Shown here: positions 1 to 11,787 of the stretch, piece after piece
Numbering within the stretch: the stretch's first letter is position 1
Layout: each line of letters opens with the position of its first letter
Assembly: GCA_015039315.1 (NCBI GenBank)
Contig: WIDE01000096.1
Coordinates: 1 to 64,000 of the forward strand
Length of the DNA: 64,000 bases
From: Clavulina sp. PMI_390
Taxonomy: Eukaryota > Basidiomycota > Agaricomycetes > Cantharellales > Hydnaceae
Direction of reading: 5' to 3'
Program-made: the position numbers and the translations under genes
Notes under the pieces: model-generated
The model's database searches: none
What the model saw: the letters and a program-made list of their open reading frames with translations, nothing else
Told to the model about the DNA's origin: nothing

Positions 1-165
1 GCCAGTGTGCCGATCGCTTGGCATCTGGGGCTCGCTGGCAAGTGGGCAGAATCTTATACTACTTCTATGATGCTCGCCTACTCAAAGTTTAGAGCTGGGT
101 TATGCTCATCATCAGCTGCGCTTGATTCAGATGCTACAACAAATCCGGCCCTGGATACCGTCTAG
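1..165 (+). CDS. 3' end of a multi-pass membrane protein (copy A of three tandem paralogues)
   Basis: Reading frame 1 is open from the first base and stops at TAG 163-165. The peptide contains PIAWHLGLAGKWAES, which lines up with SLPIAWYLGLLGKWAQ in copy B and SIPIAWRLGLVGEWAES in copy C, so this is the last exon of a third member of the same family; the rest lies outside the window. In the full copies this stretch follows the last hydrophobic segment and forms a short hydrophilic tail. I do not recognise the family and assign no function. The call as a gene end is safe because the similarity to two complete neighbours is clear and the stop falls at the matching place. Confidence 0.75.
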   Translation, partial: ASVPIAWHLGLAGKWAESYTTSMMLAYSKFRAGLCSSSAALDSDATTNPALDTV

Positions 166-1046
166 AGCGGGTGTCCACTCGGGATCCAGGCTCTTTCCCG
201 CCCATGTACACTATCATCTGTAGTTCATTAATGTGCCTTTTTTGCTGTTACACCTGCACAGCCAAAGGGCGTGCTGGCGCAGAATGTACCGGAGCAGACG
301 CATTGGCTCAGGAGTCTTACAAGGGAGGATGATCCATTTTTGTACGATGAATGGCAATTCAGTAGCTCGCATATGGAAATCGGGCGAAATTGGCAAAGGA
401 GCTGTACAATCCACGGTTGTCTATGTTAGATCGAATGCCGAGCTCACCATAGGGGACTCATAAGATAACATTTTCATCCAAAAATAGGCTCAGCAGCGCA
501 CTGTAAGTCCATGAAAGTTATGTTGAGGACCGCGCAAATGATTAGTCCCACAAAATACCATCCGTAAATCGAGGGAATGGAGAATCGACTACAGCTCTAT
601 GGCTAGTAGATCGCGAATAGAATGTCGTTTTCATCCGCTTCCGCATAGAAGTACAGAAGAAAAAAACATCTCGGAGAAGTTCGGGCAATGGTGGGGAGTA
701 ATTCCGAGGGAGCATCATGGTTTGAACTTGGGTTATGGCAGCATTGTTCAGTTTCGGCTCCGCGATTTTTGTTCCCACAAATGCATTCTTCACGCAAATG
801 ACCAGGCTGAGCATCCCTCGCACAGCAGCTATATATACACTACCTCAGCCACCAAGGCCAAGATGGAGAGCGCTCATTCGCTGATTTGTCTTTGTTGACT
901 CGCTAGTGGCCTGGCACAAACCGCGCGGGTCTAAAATTAGAGTTGATCCCTCCCTCCCTCCAACCATCCAGAGCTAGGGGTTTGGAGGCTCAATCCAGAT
1001 CCTGATTCTGCCAAAATCTCTTCAAGCACTCTTAGAACTGGTATCC
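166..1046. other. Intergenic region between membrane-protein copies A and B
   Basis: About 880 bp with no open frame showing paralogue similarity or plausible splice structure. It should hold the terminator of copy A and the promoter of copy B. A pyrimidine-rich stretch of repeated TCCC units lies near 945-965, about 80 bp before the copy B start. Confidence 0.5.
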
Positions 1047-2492
1047 ATGGGCCCTCTAGCGAATACGAAACACCTTGCTGTGAATCAGCAGCCCAGCCCG
1101 GGCTATGACCTCAATGAGCCAGCTGATGGGGAAAGGTATGCAGGGATTGTTCGGAATCGAATACAGGACTACTCCTAAATCAAATATAAATCTCCCTTCG
1201 TCATCTTTCATACCTGGACTATCCCTTTTTGAGCGCGTTAATTGACGGAATATCGAAGAGGGATAGCGACGGGATCCAGGATGAAGAGTACGTCTACCAC
1301 ATTGACATGCAGCACAAAGGTCTCACAAATTATCTTTAATCAAACCTGGGACCCACAGAACGCTTTCATCCGAGCGATATCCAGCCATAATGTATTGCTT
1401 TGCTGTCCCTTATGCTATGCTTTGGCTGTTTTGTAAGCTCGGTCTAATACCCCTGTTCTAGAAATGCAGCTGACATCCACCACGGGGCGCCTTTGATCTC
1501 CGCTTGTTACTTCTCAATCTTGACTAGTCGCCTTCGTATTATCCACGCCACTCATCTCCTGGTTCCTTCTCGAGTTCCCATCTGTTTTATACATCACGCC
1601 TTTCACCGTCGGCGGCGTCCTCAACCGCATCATGCTGTGCATTGCCGAATCATTCATCGTCTCCGGCCTCCTATTTTGGAATATCTACGGGGTTTTTTGG
1701 ACCATGAACAAGCTGCGACTGTCGCCTCCATCCCTTGAGAGGCAAACGGAGTGGTCAGCAGTTGAGCGGGCCGCAAGATCCCTGTGGTTTGCCGCTGGAA
1801 ATATAATTTGGGCTTTAGGAGGGCGATACATACCCATTGATAGCATTAGAGAATATCCGCATATACTAGTTGATCGCCAGCGCCGAGCTAATGAGTAAGC
1901 TTTCCTCACTTCGAGCCCCGCATTCAGATATTCTGATACTGTGGCCCATTTCTTCCTCAAGTCAAGTCAACACCAGCTCACTACTTTGGCAAAGGCTAAA
2001 ACCGTTAGCTGCCCTCGTCTTTTTTGCAGCTTACTTTTACGGTGTGTTCGCTCTCAACCCACTTCTTACCCTGCGTCTTTGCAGAACTGACGTGATCATC
2101 GATCTGTACTTAAATCACCCATACTTGGCTGATCAGTATGGGCCCAATGCATAGTAGAAATGGATGTATGGATGCATGCATTCTGGAAATCATTACCTGC
2201 ACTCGATTTTGGCGAATCGGCTTCACACTCCAACAGCACCTTCCCCCCATACGTTGCTGTATACATGTTCATCATTTTCTGCATGACGTTGGTGTCATAC
2301 TACCTGCTCCTGGTTTTCGTGGCCTACACCAGCCTGCCGATCGCTTGGTACTTGGGGCTGCTCGGAAAATGGGCACAGCCGTACGCTGCTCCAGCCGTAT
2401 GGGCGTTCTTCGTCGGCATCGCATGGCTCTGCTCGTCCAGGGATACCGCCACCCCTGATGTTCTAGTAGATTCGATGGTGGAGCTGGTGTAG
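1047..2492 (+). CDS. Multi-pass membrane protein of unknown function (copy B)
   Basis: Not a family I recognise. The model starts at ATG 1047 with a short hydrophilic exon ending at a GT donor at 1136, exactly as in copy C. Further exons follow at about 1240-1310, 1350-1433, 1528-1893, 1960-2040 and 2155-2492. Exon 3 encodes a hydrophobic stretch (VPYAMLWLFC). Exon 4, from 1528, encodes two or more membrane segments and the conserved block GLLFWNIYGVFWTM, followed by a loop with QTEWS and GGRYIP. A short exon encodes LVFFAAYFYG, and the last exon adds a long hydrophobic stretch and the PIAW...GLLGKWAQ block. Five or six membrane spans are likely. Copy C shares exon order, intron phases and all these blocks, which is the main evidence that the gene is real. 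Exact edges of exons 2, 5 and 6 are uncertain. Confidence 0.7.
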
Positions 2493-3445
2493 GTGCTAGT
2501 GTATGGAAATCAGACTCTTTCGTCGTCCAAGTACAATCTGGTTTTAGTTACGAATGTTCATCATTCGTTCGTAACGTATCCAGCTGTGATCTTTAGGCAG
2601 CTGTCACTAATCGACAGCGCAAACCTCAATCGTGTATTGATGTTCTCCCACATAAACTCACAGCTGACGAGGCGTGAAATCATGGATGAAAACTAATGGG
2701 AATGCGCTGGGGTGCTGTCTTGGGGCTTCATTAGTTATAGCAGAAAGGGAGTAGTATAAGCGAGTGACATCTAGGTTGAAACTATAAGACACAGGTAGCG
2801 GCGTTCGTGATCTACGGAAGCAGAAGGTTTGATTTATGTTGGTGGTGGCAGGTATGGCCTCATCCTCATGATCGCACCAACATTCCAGCTTCCAGCTGCT
2901 GAAAAAAGCCACGACTCAGTTCAAATGCTGAGGTCCCCAGGCGAAGTTTGGGCTATTCATACCCATCCCGCGCCAGGCTATGCTCTACGTTATACATTTG
3001 TGAAGGCTGTGCTCCTACATGCACAGATAATTGATCCCGCAGCATGGAACCACTGAATTGAAGCGATCCGATATCCTCCATAGCAGCATACGTCCCAACT
3101 GCACACGACGCACGCTCCATTGACTGCTTTATGGCTATTGGTAGAAAGGTGTGGCCAAGTTGGCCACTAACAATAAAGCGTGATACTAGCAGTTCATCCA
3201 CACCAATCGGGTTACGGCTTCTTCCACAATCATCTGTGGGAACCATCTCCAGGCACATTGAAATAGCCGCTGAATTTCCACCGCCCTGAGTTCAGTCCCT
3301 GGAAGAATGGCGCATTAGAACGACCAGGCCCAGTCAACCATATCAAGGCTGACTCCCATAGATACCTTTCCTCACCGCCTTGAGCTAGAAGTTGATCCCT
3401 GCTGTATACCCCGTCTTCGTCTCACTACCTTCGTCATCTTGAGCC
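2493..3445. other. Intergenic region between copies B and C
   Basis: About 950 bp. One 101-codon open frame lies on the minus strand (2953-3258), but it has no recognisable domain, no paralogue in the window and no intron structure, so I do not call it. The region should contain the promoter of copy C. Nothing else is visible. Confidence 0.45.
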
Positions 3446-4879
3446 ATGGCCTCTCTGCCTCCTCCAACCGGTGGACAAGAGTCGATTCGGGAGCAACCTC
3501 ATTATGAGGACACCCATGAAACACTCCATGATGCAAGGTATGCATGGGCTATTCTAGACGATACGCGCGACTGTTGCTGCTGCTGCTGTATTGATAATCA
3601 CTTTTGCTGCATTCTGTCCTTAAACTGCGCCCTCTCCCTACAGTGGGCTGATGGGAGGGCCTTTGAAGAAGGGCAGTAATACGACCAATGGTCAAGAGTA
3701 CGTTTTCCCTGTTTTTGCGCAAGATAAAACCCTCCTGTTTGCCCATCCATTACTAAATCTAGCATCCCAAGACCATCCTCGTTGGAGCCCTATCCTATCG
3801 CCTTATACTGCATTGTCGTCCCATACGCTACGCTTTGGCTGTTTTGTAAGGCTGACTCGAGAACTTTGAATGCCTAACCGATCGCTAATTTTCCTAAATC
3901 GACCACTGATCTTAACTAGTCGCTCTCCAAATATCTCCATCGCTCATCAGATGGTTTCTTGTCAAATTTCCGGAGGTCTTATACATCACGCCCTTCAGCA
4001 TCAGTGTTCTTATCAATTCCGTCATGCTCTTCGTCATCGAGTCTTTCATTGTCCTCGCCTCACTGTTCGGCAATGTATACGGACTGTTCTGGACCATGAA
4101 AATGCTGCGATTCTCCCCTCCGTTTCTCCAGAAGCAAACAGAGTGGTCAAAAGTTCGGCAGGCGTCAAGGGTCCTATGGTTCGCTATCGGGGATATACTT
4201 TGGGCCGTAGGAGGACGTTATATACCATTCGCTCGCATATGGTCCTCTTTACGGACGCTGTCAAATCGCCTCCGCCGTACTACTGAGTGAGCATCTCTCC
4301 TTTTCTTCAGCTAGCTCTCATGTCTGCTGCTAAAAACATTAATCTCTAGCGAAAGTAATACGAGCCCAATCTGGCGCAGACTGCGATCGATAGTCGCCGT
4401 TACGTTCTTCATGATGTACTTTTATGGTATGTCAGCTAAACATCAGCTTCCAGCTATAACTATCCACTTCAATGACTAACACAAATAATCCATGGCATTT
4501 CCTTGACCCATCCGCTCCCGAACGAGCAGCGTGGCTCCAATGCCAAATAGATATGGTTACACGGGTCGAGAAATTCTCGAACGCCCTGCCTAGGCTCCGT
4601 TCTGGTAAACCACCAAGTGACCCTGATAACACTGAGGACACATACTTTGTTGCCTACATGCTTTTCATCTTGTGTGCTACGCTGTGGTTCCAGTACATAC
4701 TGCTGCTCGGTTTGGTCTACCTCAGTATACCGATTGCCTGGCGATTGGGACTCGTCGGCGAGTGGGCTGAGTCGCTCAGTGAGCCAGTGTTGTCGAGCTT
4801 TTCCAAGTTTATTACCTGGGTTTGTTTGCCTCGCGATCACTTCGCATTAAAAATCACCAAAGACTTGGTAGCAGTGTAA
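3446..4879 (+). CDS. Multi-pass membrane protein of unknown function (copy C)
   Basis: Paralogue of copy B in the same orientation. ATG 3446 opens a hydrophilic exon that ends at GT 3538. Exon 2 is 3644-3697, exon 3 about 3766-3847 (ALYCIVVPYATLWLFC), exon 4 about 3927-4287 and a short exon about 4351-4432 (TFFMMYFYG). The last exon, from about 4470, ends at TAA 4877-4879. Exon 4 carries ESFIVLASLFGNVYGLFW and, after a loop with KQTEWSKV, GGRYIPFAR; the last exon has a membrane segment around YILLLGLVYLSIPIAW. All intron phases agree with copy B. No catalytic motif or known domain is visible; a polytopic membrane protein of a fungal lineage-specific family is all that can be said. The three copies in a row point to local tandem duplication. 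Confidence 0.75.
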
Positions 4880-5424
4880 GCATGATCTGTTCGTATTATC
4901 TTCCACCCCCTATCCAGATGTAATCCCCACTTTTCGAATAATATTCAGCTGCAGAGTCTCTCTAGCTGTCATCCTCTTCTGCTGCATTGTTCTCCTGGAA
5001 GCCAGCAATGACGCATAACATGGATCTGAAGTGATTTGCGGCTTTCGTGTCAGATTTTTGTGCAATTGTAACAGCAGAGAGAGACTGGTATAGTAATAGT
5101 ACAAGAAAAAGCGCGGTACGATACACTATTATGCAATCGAGCCTGTATGACAGGGGAGGGAAGAGACAGACGAAAACAGAGGCAACAGAAGATTGAAAAC
5201 TGCTCAGGAGGGGCGAATGGAAGCCAGAGCCGAAGGAGCCAATGGAGAGCTCCAAAGGGCATCAAGAAATGGCAAAACGTGGAAAGCAACGATGATGGGA
5301 GAGAAGAAGCTGATCAGGTGGAAGGAATACAGGGGGTGTTTAGTCAAACAATAAAATTACGCGCGGGATGATGGCGATGGCAGAGACCTAAGACATTCCC
5401 AGGCCTGCGGAAGAACGAAGCGCA
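4880..5424. other. Convergent intergenic region
   Basis: About 545 bp between the 3' end of copy C (+) and the 3' end of the aldo/keto reductase gene (-). It should contain both terminators. The 5150-5330 part is strongly purine-rich on the plus strand. No gene is seen. Confidence 0.5.
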
Positions 5425-7471
5425 CTAGACTGGACTCTCGCGCTGCTCAAGCATCAACCCAACGAACCCTGCCCAGCAGCACCAATGGTATGCAGCGAAC
5501 ATCGTGAGCATGATAAGGACTGCAACGTTGATTCGGCGGAGTCGCTCCTTCTGGCGCTCAACCACATCCAGCTCCGATAGAGCTCCCTCTGAAACGGCAT
5601 CGAGGAGCGTGGCCTGAGCCTCGATATCCTCGGAGAAAGGTGGTGATGAGCGATGCAGTTTCTCATCGAGGAACCGTGAGGGCGATGAGGGGTAAGTGGA
5701 ATAATAAGGAGGAAGAACCTCGTTGCGAGGAGAAGCTCGGGGTGGAAGGGATGGATATTGCGGCGGCATCTGCTTGTGGGATCCAGGATATGGTGGAGCG
5801 TGGCCGTGGGCATAAGATTGGACTGGCATCAGTGGAAGACCGAGACGGCCTTGTGATGCAGAGACTGCAACCATCGACGACGAGGGTGGTGGTGCTGGAT
5901 GCATCGGAGCAACAGGCTCGATTGTTGCACCAGCCACATCGATTGCGTCAATATCCTCAGATGTCAACGGGAGGGAGCCCGAGGCGAGGTATGCCTCCAG
6001 TCGGAACTTCTTGCGTGACGTCCTATTAGACGTCAAGAAATGTGGCACAGACGGGTTCGGCCGTGTTGTGGCGTGGGGTGAGCCGTGGTGGTCGATTGAA
6101 CAAGCGCGCGGTAGCGATGAAGAGTTGGTAGCAGTCCGACATGCAATAACGCGCGTGGGCAACGCCACAGGGGAAATTTGAGTCATGAGATGTAGTTAGT
6201 GTCTCACTTCGGACCATGGATAAGTGGCGGGTACCCACGTTAGCACGACGGCCCCCTTCGCCTTCGCCCACGCGATGAGCACTTGTTCAGGTGCGACTTG
6301 CAGCCGCTTGGCAATCCGCTGGATGGGCTTGTTCACCGGACCATCTGGGAGTGTAGTCAATGGTCTGCAATAAACGGTCAGCGTGAGCTTGACATGTGCA
6401 TAGACAACGATGACTCACGCAAGCGGTGAATAACCCTCCGTGACGATACCGTGCTCTTCTTGGAATGCCATGAGGGGTGCTTGTTTCTTCCAGACTATTG
6501 GAGCCGTCGAGACGAGATGAAGTGGAATAGCAAGTTGGTGTCGTTTTTATAGCATCGAGAAACACACCACGATGAAACACAACATGAGCCGATGTCCAGA
6601 AGTGAAACGATGAACATGTCAAAAAACGTACCATACGGATGTAGAACGATCTGTTGAGGTGCGGAGCAGCACAGCCGGCAAGGAGTTTCGAGATAAGATG
6701 ATGAGCGCATGGGCACGCCGCCGGAAAGAATGTGTGAGCGGCGTTGAACATCTGAGGCACCCGGAAGATACCGAGGGAGGCACAAGAAGGAGAGATAAGC
6801 CCACCTGGTTTACAGCAGGCTTGATCTTGGCGTGCTTGAGGAGCATCTGGAGATCTGCAATCGAAAAATTGCTGACGCCGATCGACCTACGTCAGCAAAT
6901 AAGCCCGGTCAGTGTGTGGCACGACCCGCAAGGCGGCGATAACAACCCCGCCAGAGAGAACGCCGAAAACTAACTTGGCTAGGCCATCCTTCTTGACACG
7001 TTCCATCTCTGCCCAAGCACCAGGGATGTCTCCGTTGGTGAACATGGGGTGATGAATCAGATACAGGTCGAGGCTGTCAATCTTGAGCTACCATGTCCCA
7101 AGGCCGGCACACGACACGATGATCACGGACGTCAGCACAAAAAGCACCCAAAAATAGCTATCGAAATAAATAGAACATACCCTCTTTACGCTCTCCTTGC
7201 ATGCGTCGTAGATGCCCAGGGTCGGATCGATGGCAGCATACTTGGAGGTAATCCAAAACCTGTCACGCGAGGTCCCAGATGCAGCGAGCGCGTCGCCGGT
7301 CTCGGGTTCGTTGCGGTATATCTGCGCAGTGTCAATGTGCGTGAACCCAACCTCGACGGCCTGATCGACCTGGTCAACAACCGTCTGCCCGCTCCCAATC
7401 TTCCATGTCCCAAAGCCGATACCAGGAATGCTTCGCCCATCATTCAGCTTGATATCGTCGAACGTTGACAT
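5425..7471 (-). CDS. Aldo/keto reductase with a proline-rich, membrane-anchored C-terminal tail
   Basis: NAD(P)H-dependent reductase of the AKR (beta/alpha)8-barrel superfamily. ATG is at 7471 (minus). Exon 1 (7471-7181) encodes GIGFGTWKIG and the start of the active site: Asp and Tyr in HIDTAQIYRNE and Lys in WITSKYA. Exon 2, from 7087, supplies the His in DLYLIHHP. Later short exons give SIGVSNFSI, IVLHPY, EGYSPLA and VLIAWAKAKGAVVLT, ending the barrel. The last exon, from about 6029, gives the usual AKR end (LTSEDIDAIDVAG) and then runs on for about 170 residues: a Pro/Ser/Tyr-rich linker and one hydrophobic segment (AVLIMLTMFAAYHWCCWAGF) before the stop at 5425. At least seven exons. The tail suggests anchoring of a soluble reductase to a membrane; similar tails occur in other basidiomycete AKRs as far as I recall. 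The substrate cannot be told from sequence. Confidence 0.85.
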
Positions 7472-7925
7472 GTTGTACGTCGATGAAAAGCGAGAGAGAA
7501 GCTTCAAGGGGGAAGGAAAGGGCTCTCTAGAACCCCCAAAGATTAGGCCCCAAGGTGGAAGAGGTGGTGGTACGGAACTCGGTGCGCGAGGTGGCCGTGA
7601 GAACGGGGATAGTCCGAGAGGGTGTGACCTCCACATGGACTTCCGCCCAGTTCATTAAGCTTGAATGATCGAGATACAGACCAATTACCATCGATTCAAT
7701 CTCCCTTAGCATCTCAAAATGCCGGGCGCCGAAAATATATATCCGTTTGCCTTTTGTCACTTGACGACATTGGATCGTTGTGTGACGCCACAGTCAAGCC
7801 TAGCCTGAACAACGCTCAAAATTAGCAATTATAGCCTTCCACTAAATAAACCATACATCTAAAACATTCATTAAGCCCAAAACAAGTCAGAATAGCCATC
7901 AAAACCTTCTTAAAAGAGAATGGGA
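7472..7925. other. Promoter region of the aldo/keto reductase gene
   Basis: About 450 bp between the aldo/keto reductase start and the 3' end of the first F-box gene, both on the minus strand. An AT-rich TATATAT-like element lies near 7735-7742, about 265 bp upstream of the ATG. No gene is seen. Confidence 0.4.
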
Positions 7926-9736
7926 CTAGTCCCATCCTGTTCCGCTATGATCATCATCTTCGTCCTCATCACCTTCATCTATTTCCTCATCTTCGTCTTC
8001 ATAAATATTCCCAAATTCGTATTCTTCATCTTCCCCGTTATATAGGCCACCAAAAAGCGGGCTACGAGGACTGCGTGGTGGCAGGGGGGCTGGAAAGCTT
8101 TGTGATACACTGCTGTGGAGCGGCAGGAAGTGCGGAACCACTTCCACCTGGAGAATATAGGAATAAATAGGGGGTCATCTTGGGGTCAACACAGAAGCTA
8201 CGGGTCTTGAAGGATCGTATGGTGACTGTCCGTCAATACTCACTGCAACATGAGCCACTAGCTCCCGAAGGGCTTCCCAATGTCCAACTTCATCACCGTC
8301 GAATTCCTCACGCGGTGGAAGTGTGAGGTGTGTAATGCTGCCACGGCGAGCAGATATAAAGAGTTGCATGGAGGGAAGGAGATGTGCTACATCCCTCCCA
8401 AGCAGTCGTAACTCCGCTATCGCTGGGAGAAGTAGAATTCCCTCTTGGTCAGACTCCCGAAGACCTTCCAAACGGATGTCAAGAGGCCAGTATCCAATGC
8501 GATCGCGTTTCAACGTCAGAGAACGGATCTGAGGCATTGCATTTGCCTAATATTGATTTGATAAGATACAGCTGAGCTTGAAGGGCATTTGGAGCATTGC
8601 AAAAATGTCCTCACCACTACTGGCCAGATAGACTTTTCTTCGGATGCCGAAAGTGCCACCCCATTCATTATGAAGTGCTCCACATTCGGCATTTTCAGGA
8701 TCCGAAGCAGCCAAGGTAGGGACCTAGCCCCATTGTTCCAGTATGGACGGACCTCTAAGGTTTTCAATGCGTCCAAATGGATGTCGGGAGTTCCCTCCAG
8801 CCGCTGAGGCATGAGACGGAACACTGTTAATGACGTTAGATGAGGCAGGACAGTCAATGTGTCCAGGGGCATTGACCATGCAGCAAAATCGTAAACGATA
8901 TGCTGAGGCTGTAGATTTGGTGCAGCTATGATGTCTATGTCTCTCAAATAAAGGCGCTCAATCGAGATGGGCCGTTCAAGCTTGAAACGGATGATTGAAA
9001 ACCCAAGCGAGGTGATCGAGAGATCACGGAGGACCGAACACCCATGAATAATGGCCGCAAGGTGGCCAAGGCATGCTAATACTTTATTGAAGGGACAATC
9101 AAACGTCAGCGAGAGCGATGAACATTTGGATAACGAGACAAAGAGCTCGTCCCTGAAATCTTCGAGCTCGAGCTCACGGAGAGCGGAGGGTGATGAGGGA
9201 CGTGAAGCCGCGGTAGGGAATAGGGCATCAAACCTATTGGGCATCAATGTAACAGCGAGTTGGCGGTGCTTTGCTCGAGTGTTCCATTTCTGGATAAGTT
9301 CAATATGCCAGTGATTCCAATCGGCATGAGTGAACAGCTCTGAAGCATCAAGAGTCAAGTTCCTCCACGCTCTCGACACTTGCGATACTCGAAGAACGCT
9401 CCTAGTGTCACTTGGATCTCCGACAGCGAATAGAATGATGCTGCGAAGCACCTCGAGAGGGACTGCGCTGATAGGAGCAAGCGCAGACTCGGCATCGGCA
9501 AGGAAGGGAAAAATCTCTAGCTCAAGGCTTTGGAGACGCGCAGATGCGGCCCGGAGGAGCGATTGGGCTTCCCTAAGCTCGTGAACTGTGCTTTGAACGG
9601 TCTGAGAGTAAGCTTGTCGTTGATGGGATGGGACGGCATAAATGGGTCGGGCCGACGTGAGCCTATGGGAGATTGACGAGACGAGGTCCTTCTGAGCCGC
9701 GTGATACGCTTCCCATGTTGAACTAAGACTAGACAT
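7926..9736 (-). CDS. F-box protein with acidic C-terminal tail (paralogue 1)
   Basis: Probable substrate-recognition subunit of an SCF ubiquitin ligase; the F-box would bind Skp1. I start it at ATG 9736 because the protein then aligns from MSSLSSTWEAYHAAQ with MSNLTPAWKSYSAAR of the neighbour. An in-frame ATG 66 bp upstream adds residues without a match. Exons are 9736-8615, 8546-8244 and 8147-7926, giving 548 aa. Residues about 20-90 are a helical, coiled-coil-like region. The F-box core lies near 105-155 (ISAVPLEVLRSIILFAVG, VSQVSRAWRNL), then SELFTHADWNHWH. The middle is LRR-like, with recurring L..L.I/L units (SLSLTF, LRDLSI, IERLYLRD). The last exon ends in a Glu/Asp-rich tail. A head-to-tail duplicate lies just upstream; two more copies sit at 61-64 kb. 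Confidence 0.85.
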
Positions 9737-9954
9737 GAGTTCAAGTGGGATGACGTGAATGGCCAAGCTGAACACGTGACTACAATAGATATCCCAATCC
9801 ATTCAAGTCAATGCACTTCGTAACGGCAGAACTCGAGAGCAGGACAGTAACATATCAGACATCAATCTTTGTAGCTTTGTAGCAACGATACCGAGATCAA
9901 GCGACTGGGAAAGTTTCCCGCAATAGTTCCTATCACCAAAGCCTGTTACTAGGT

Positions 9955-11787
9955 TCAATCATCCCCTACCGACCCTTCAGAAAGATTCGGATCTTCATCC
10001 CCTTCAGAGGAATCGTGGTCATCTTCGCCTCCATTCCCACTAGCGTCTTCATCCTCATTCCCGAGGCTCTCTAGCTCAACACTGAACCGGCCGTAGCAAC
10101 TATACGATGGGAGGCGAGGCGGGAGGTTTCGTGGCTCACCGGTATAAAGAGGTAGGAAATGCGGAACATCTTCCACCTGGAGGTACTCAAATATTTCGAG
10201 AGAAATAATTGAAAAATCACGTCAGTCTCCATTCTCATGGGTCGAATTGCAGCGGAAAGTTACGCGATGACCAGTGTGCGCACTCACCATAAAGTGAGGC
10301 ACGAGCCTCCGAAGAGCTTTCCAATCACTGAGCATTGATTCTCCAACCTCTTCAGGTGGTGGGAGTGTGAGATGTGTGATGGCACCACGACGGGATGAGA
10401 TGAAGCGATGCATTGAGGGAAGGAGATGTGCTACATCCCTTCCTAATAAACGTATCTCCTTCAGCTCGGGGAGGAGGAGCCCCCCTTGCTGAGTGGGGCC
10501 TCGAAGTCCCTCTAAATGGATGTTGAGGGGCCAGTATCCAAAGCGATCACGATACAATGTCAAGGAATGCATCCGTGGCATCGTGCTTGCCTGAGGTTGA
10601 GCGTAATTAAGATACGAATTTGCGATCAGGAAATTTCTCACTGGAAATTCACAATGGGTACTTACCAGAACTGGCCAGATTTCTCTCTCTTGGGTTACCG
10701 TCAACGCCATTCCATTTATCGTAAAGTGCTCAACATTCGGGACAGCCAGGATTTCAAGGAATGGGATTAGGGACATGGGTTCCTCGGCTTGAGGCAGACG
10801 GATCTCAAAAAACCTTAATTGATCAAGTTGTATGGCATCCACGTTGTTGAACTCGATAGGTACGAGTTGGAGCAGTTTCAGTGATGTTAGACGACATAGG
10901 ACACTGGATTCGACCAGCGGGAAGCGCAGTGCATCAAAGTCGCAAACTATGTCTCGGAGTCGTAAGTTGGGAGTGATTATCATCTCTGCATCCCTCAAAT
11001 ACAGCCGTTCAATCGGGCCAAACTTGTCAAGCCTTAGACTGGTTGCTGAAAAACCAACCACAGCAATGGAGAGATCGCGTAGGACCCGACATTTTGAAGC
11101 AATTATCTCGATATAATCCGTGATAGCTGATCCCTCGTTCAAGCCGTAAGAGATTGTCAATGAGAGTGAGGAACACCTCGACAATGAGACGAAGAATTCT
11201 CCCTTGAAAGCGAGTTGCTCAGGTCCACCGATATCAGTGAGTTCTGGATGGTTTATGAATGCAGTGGGGAAGAGATATTCAAACATATTGGGCATCAGCC
11301 TGATGGTCAGCCGACGCTGCTTCGCTCTGTCATTCCAGCTTTGGATGAGGTTGAGGTGCCAGTGGTCCCAATCAGCGTGAGTGAAGAGCTCCGACGTGCC
11401 AAGAGCTACGTTTCTCCATGCTCTCGACACTTGAGACACGTGAAAAACACTCCTATTGTCCCTTGGATCTCCTACCGCGAACAATAGGATGATGCGAAGC
11501 ACTTCAGGAGGGATTGCGGCGATAGGGGTAAGCGCCGACTCGGCATTGGTGAGGTAAGGAAACAGGTCCGTCTCAAGATGTTGGAAACATACGGCTTCAT
11601 GTCGAAGAAGAGATAGGGTTTCTCGCAATTCGCGGATTGTTCTCTGGACTGTCTGGGAGTAAGCCTCTCGTTGTTGGGATGGAATGGAATAAAGAGGCTG
11701 GAACGTGGTCAGCCTTTGGGATATCGAAGAAACTAAATCGTTTCGAGCGGCACTATATGACTTCCATGCAGGGGTGAGGTTGGACAT
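9955..11787 (-). CDS. F-box protein with acidic C-terminal tail (paralogue 2)
   Basis: Tandem paralogue of the gene at 7926-9736. Exons 11787-10666, 10590-10288 and 10176-9955 have exactly the same lengths as in paralogue 1 (1122, 303 and 222 nt), giving 548 aa and the same intron phases. The F-box core reads IAAIPPEVLRIILLFAVG and VSQVSRAWRNV, followed by SELFTHADWDHWH and LRR-like repeats. Exon 2 holds LLGRDVAHLLPSM and ITHLTLPPPEE, shared by all members in the window. The tail is acidic (ESLGNEDEDASGNGG and so on). Intron 1 is 75 nt, a multiple of three without a stop, so its retention would not break the frame; canonical GT-AG ends and the paralogues argue that it is removed. The role as an SCF adaptor is inferred from the F-box alone. 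Confidence 0.85.

Noticed and set aside
2953..3258. 101-codon minus-strand frame between membrane-protein copies B and C.
   Set aside because: No domain, no paralogue in the corresponding spacer 166-1046 and no supporting signals.
3570..3592. Short CTG/TGC repeat near 3573-3588.
   Set aside because: It lies in an intron of membrane-protein copy C, is only about five units long and has no evident role.
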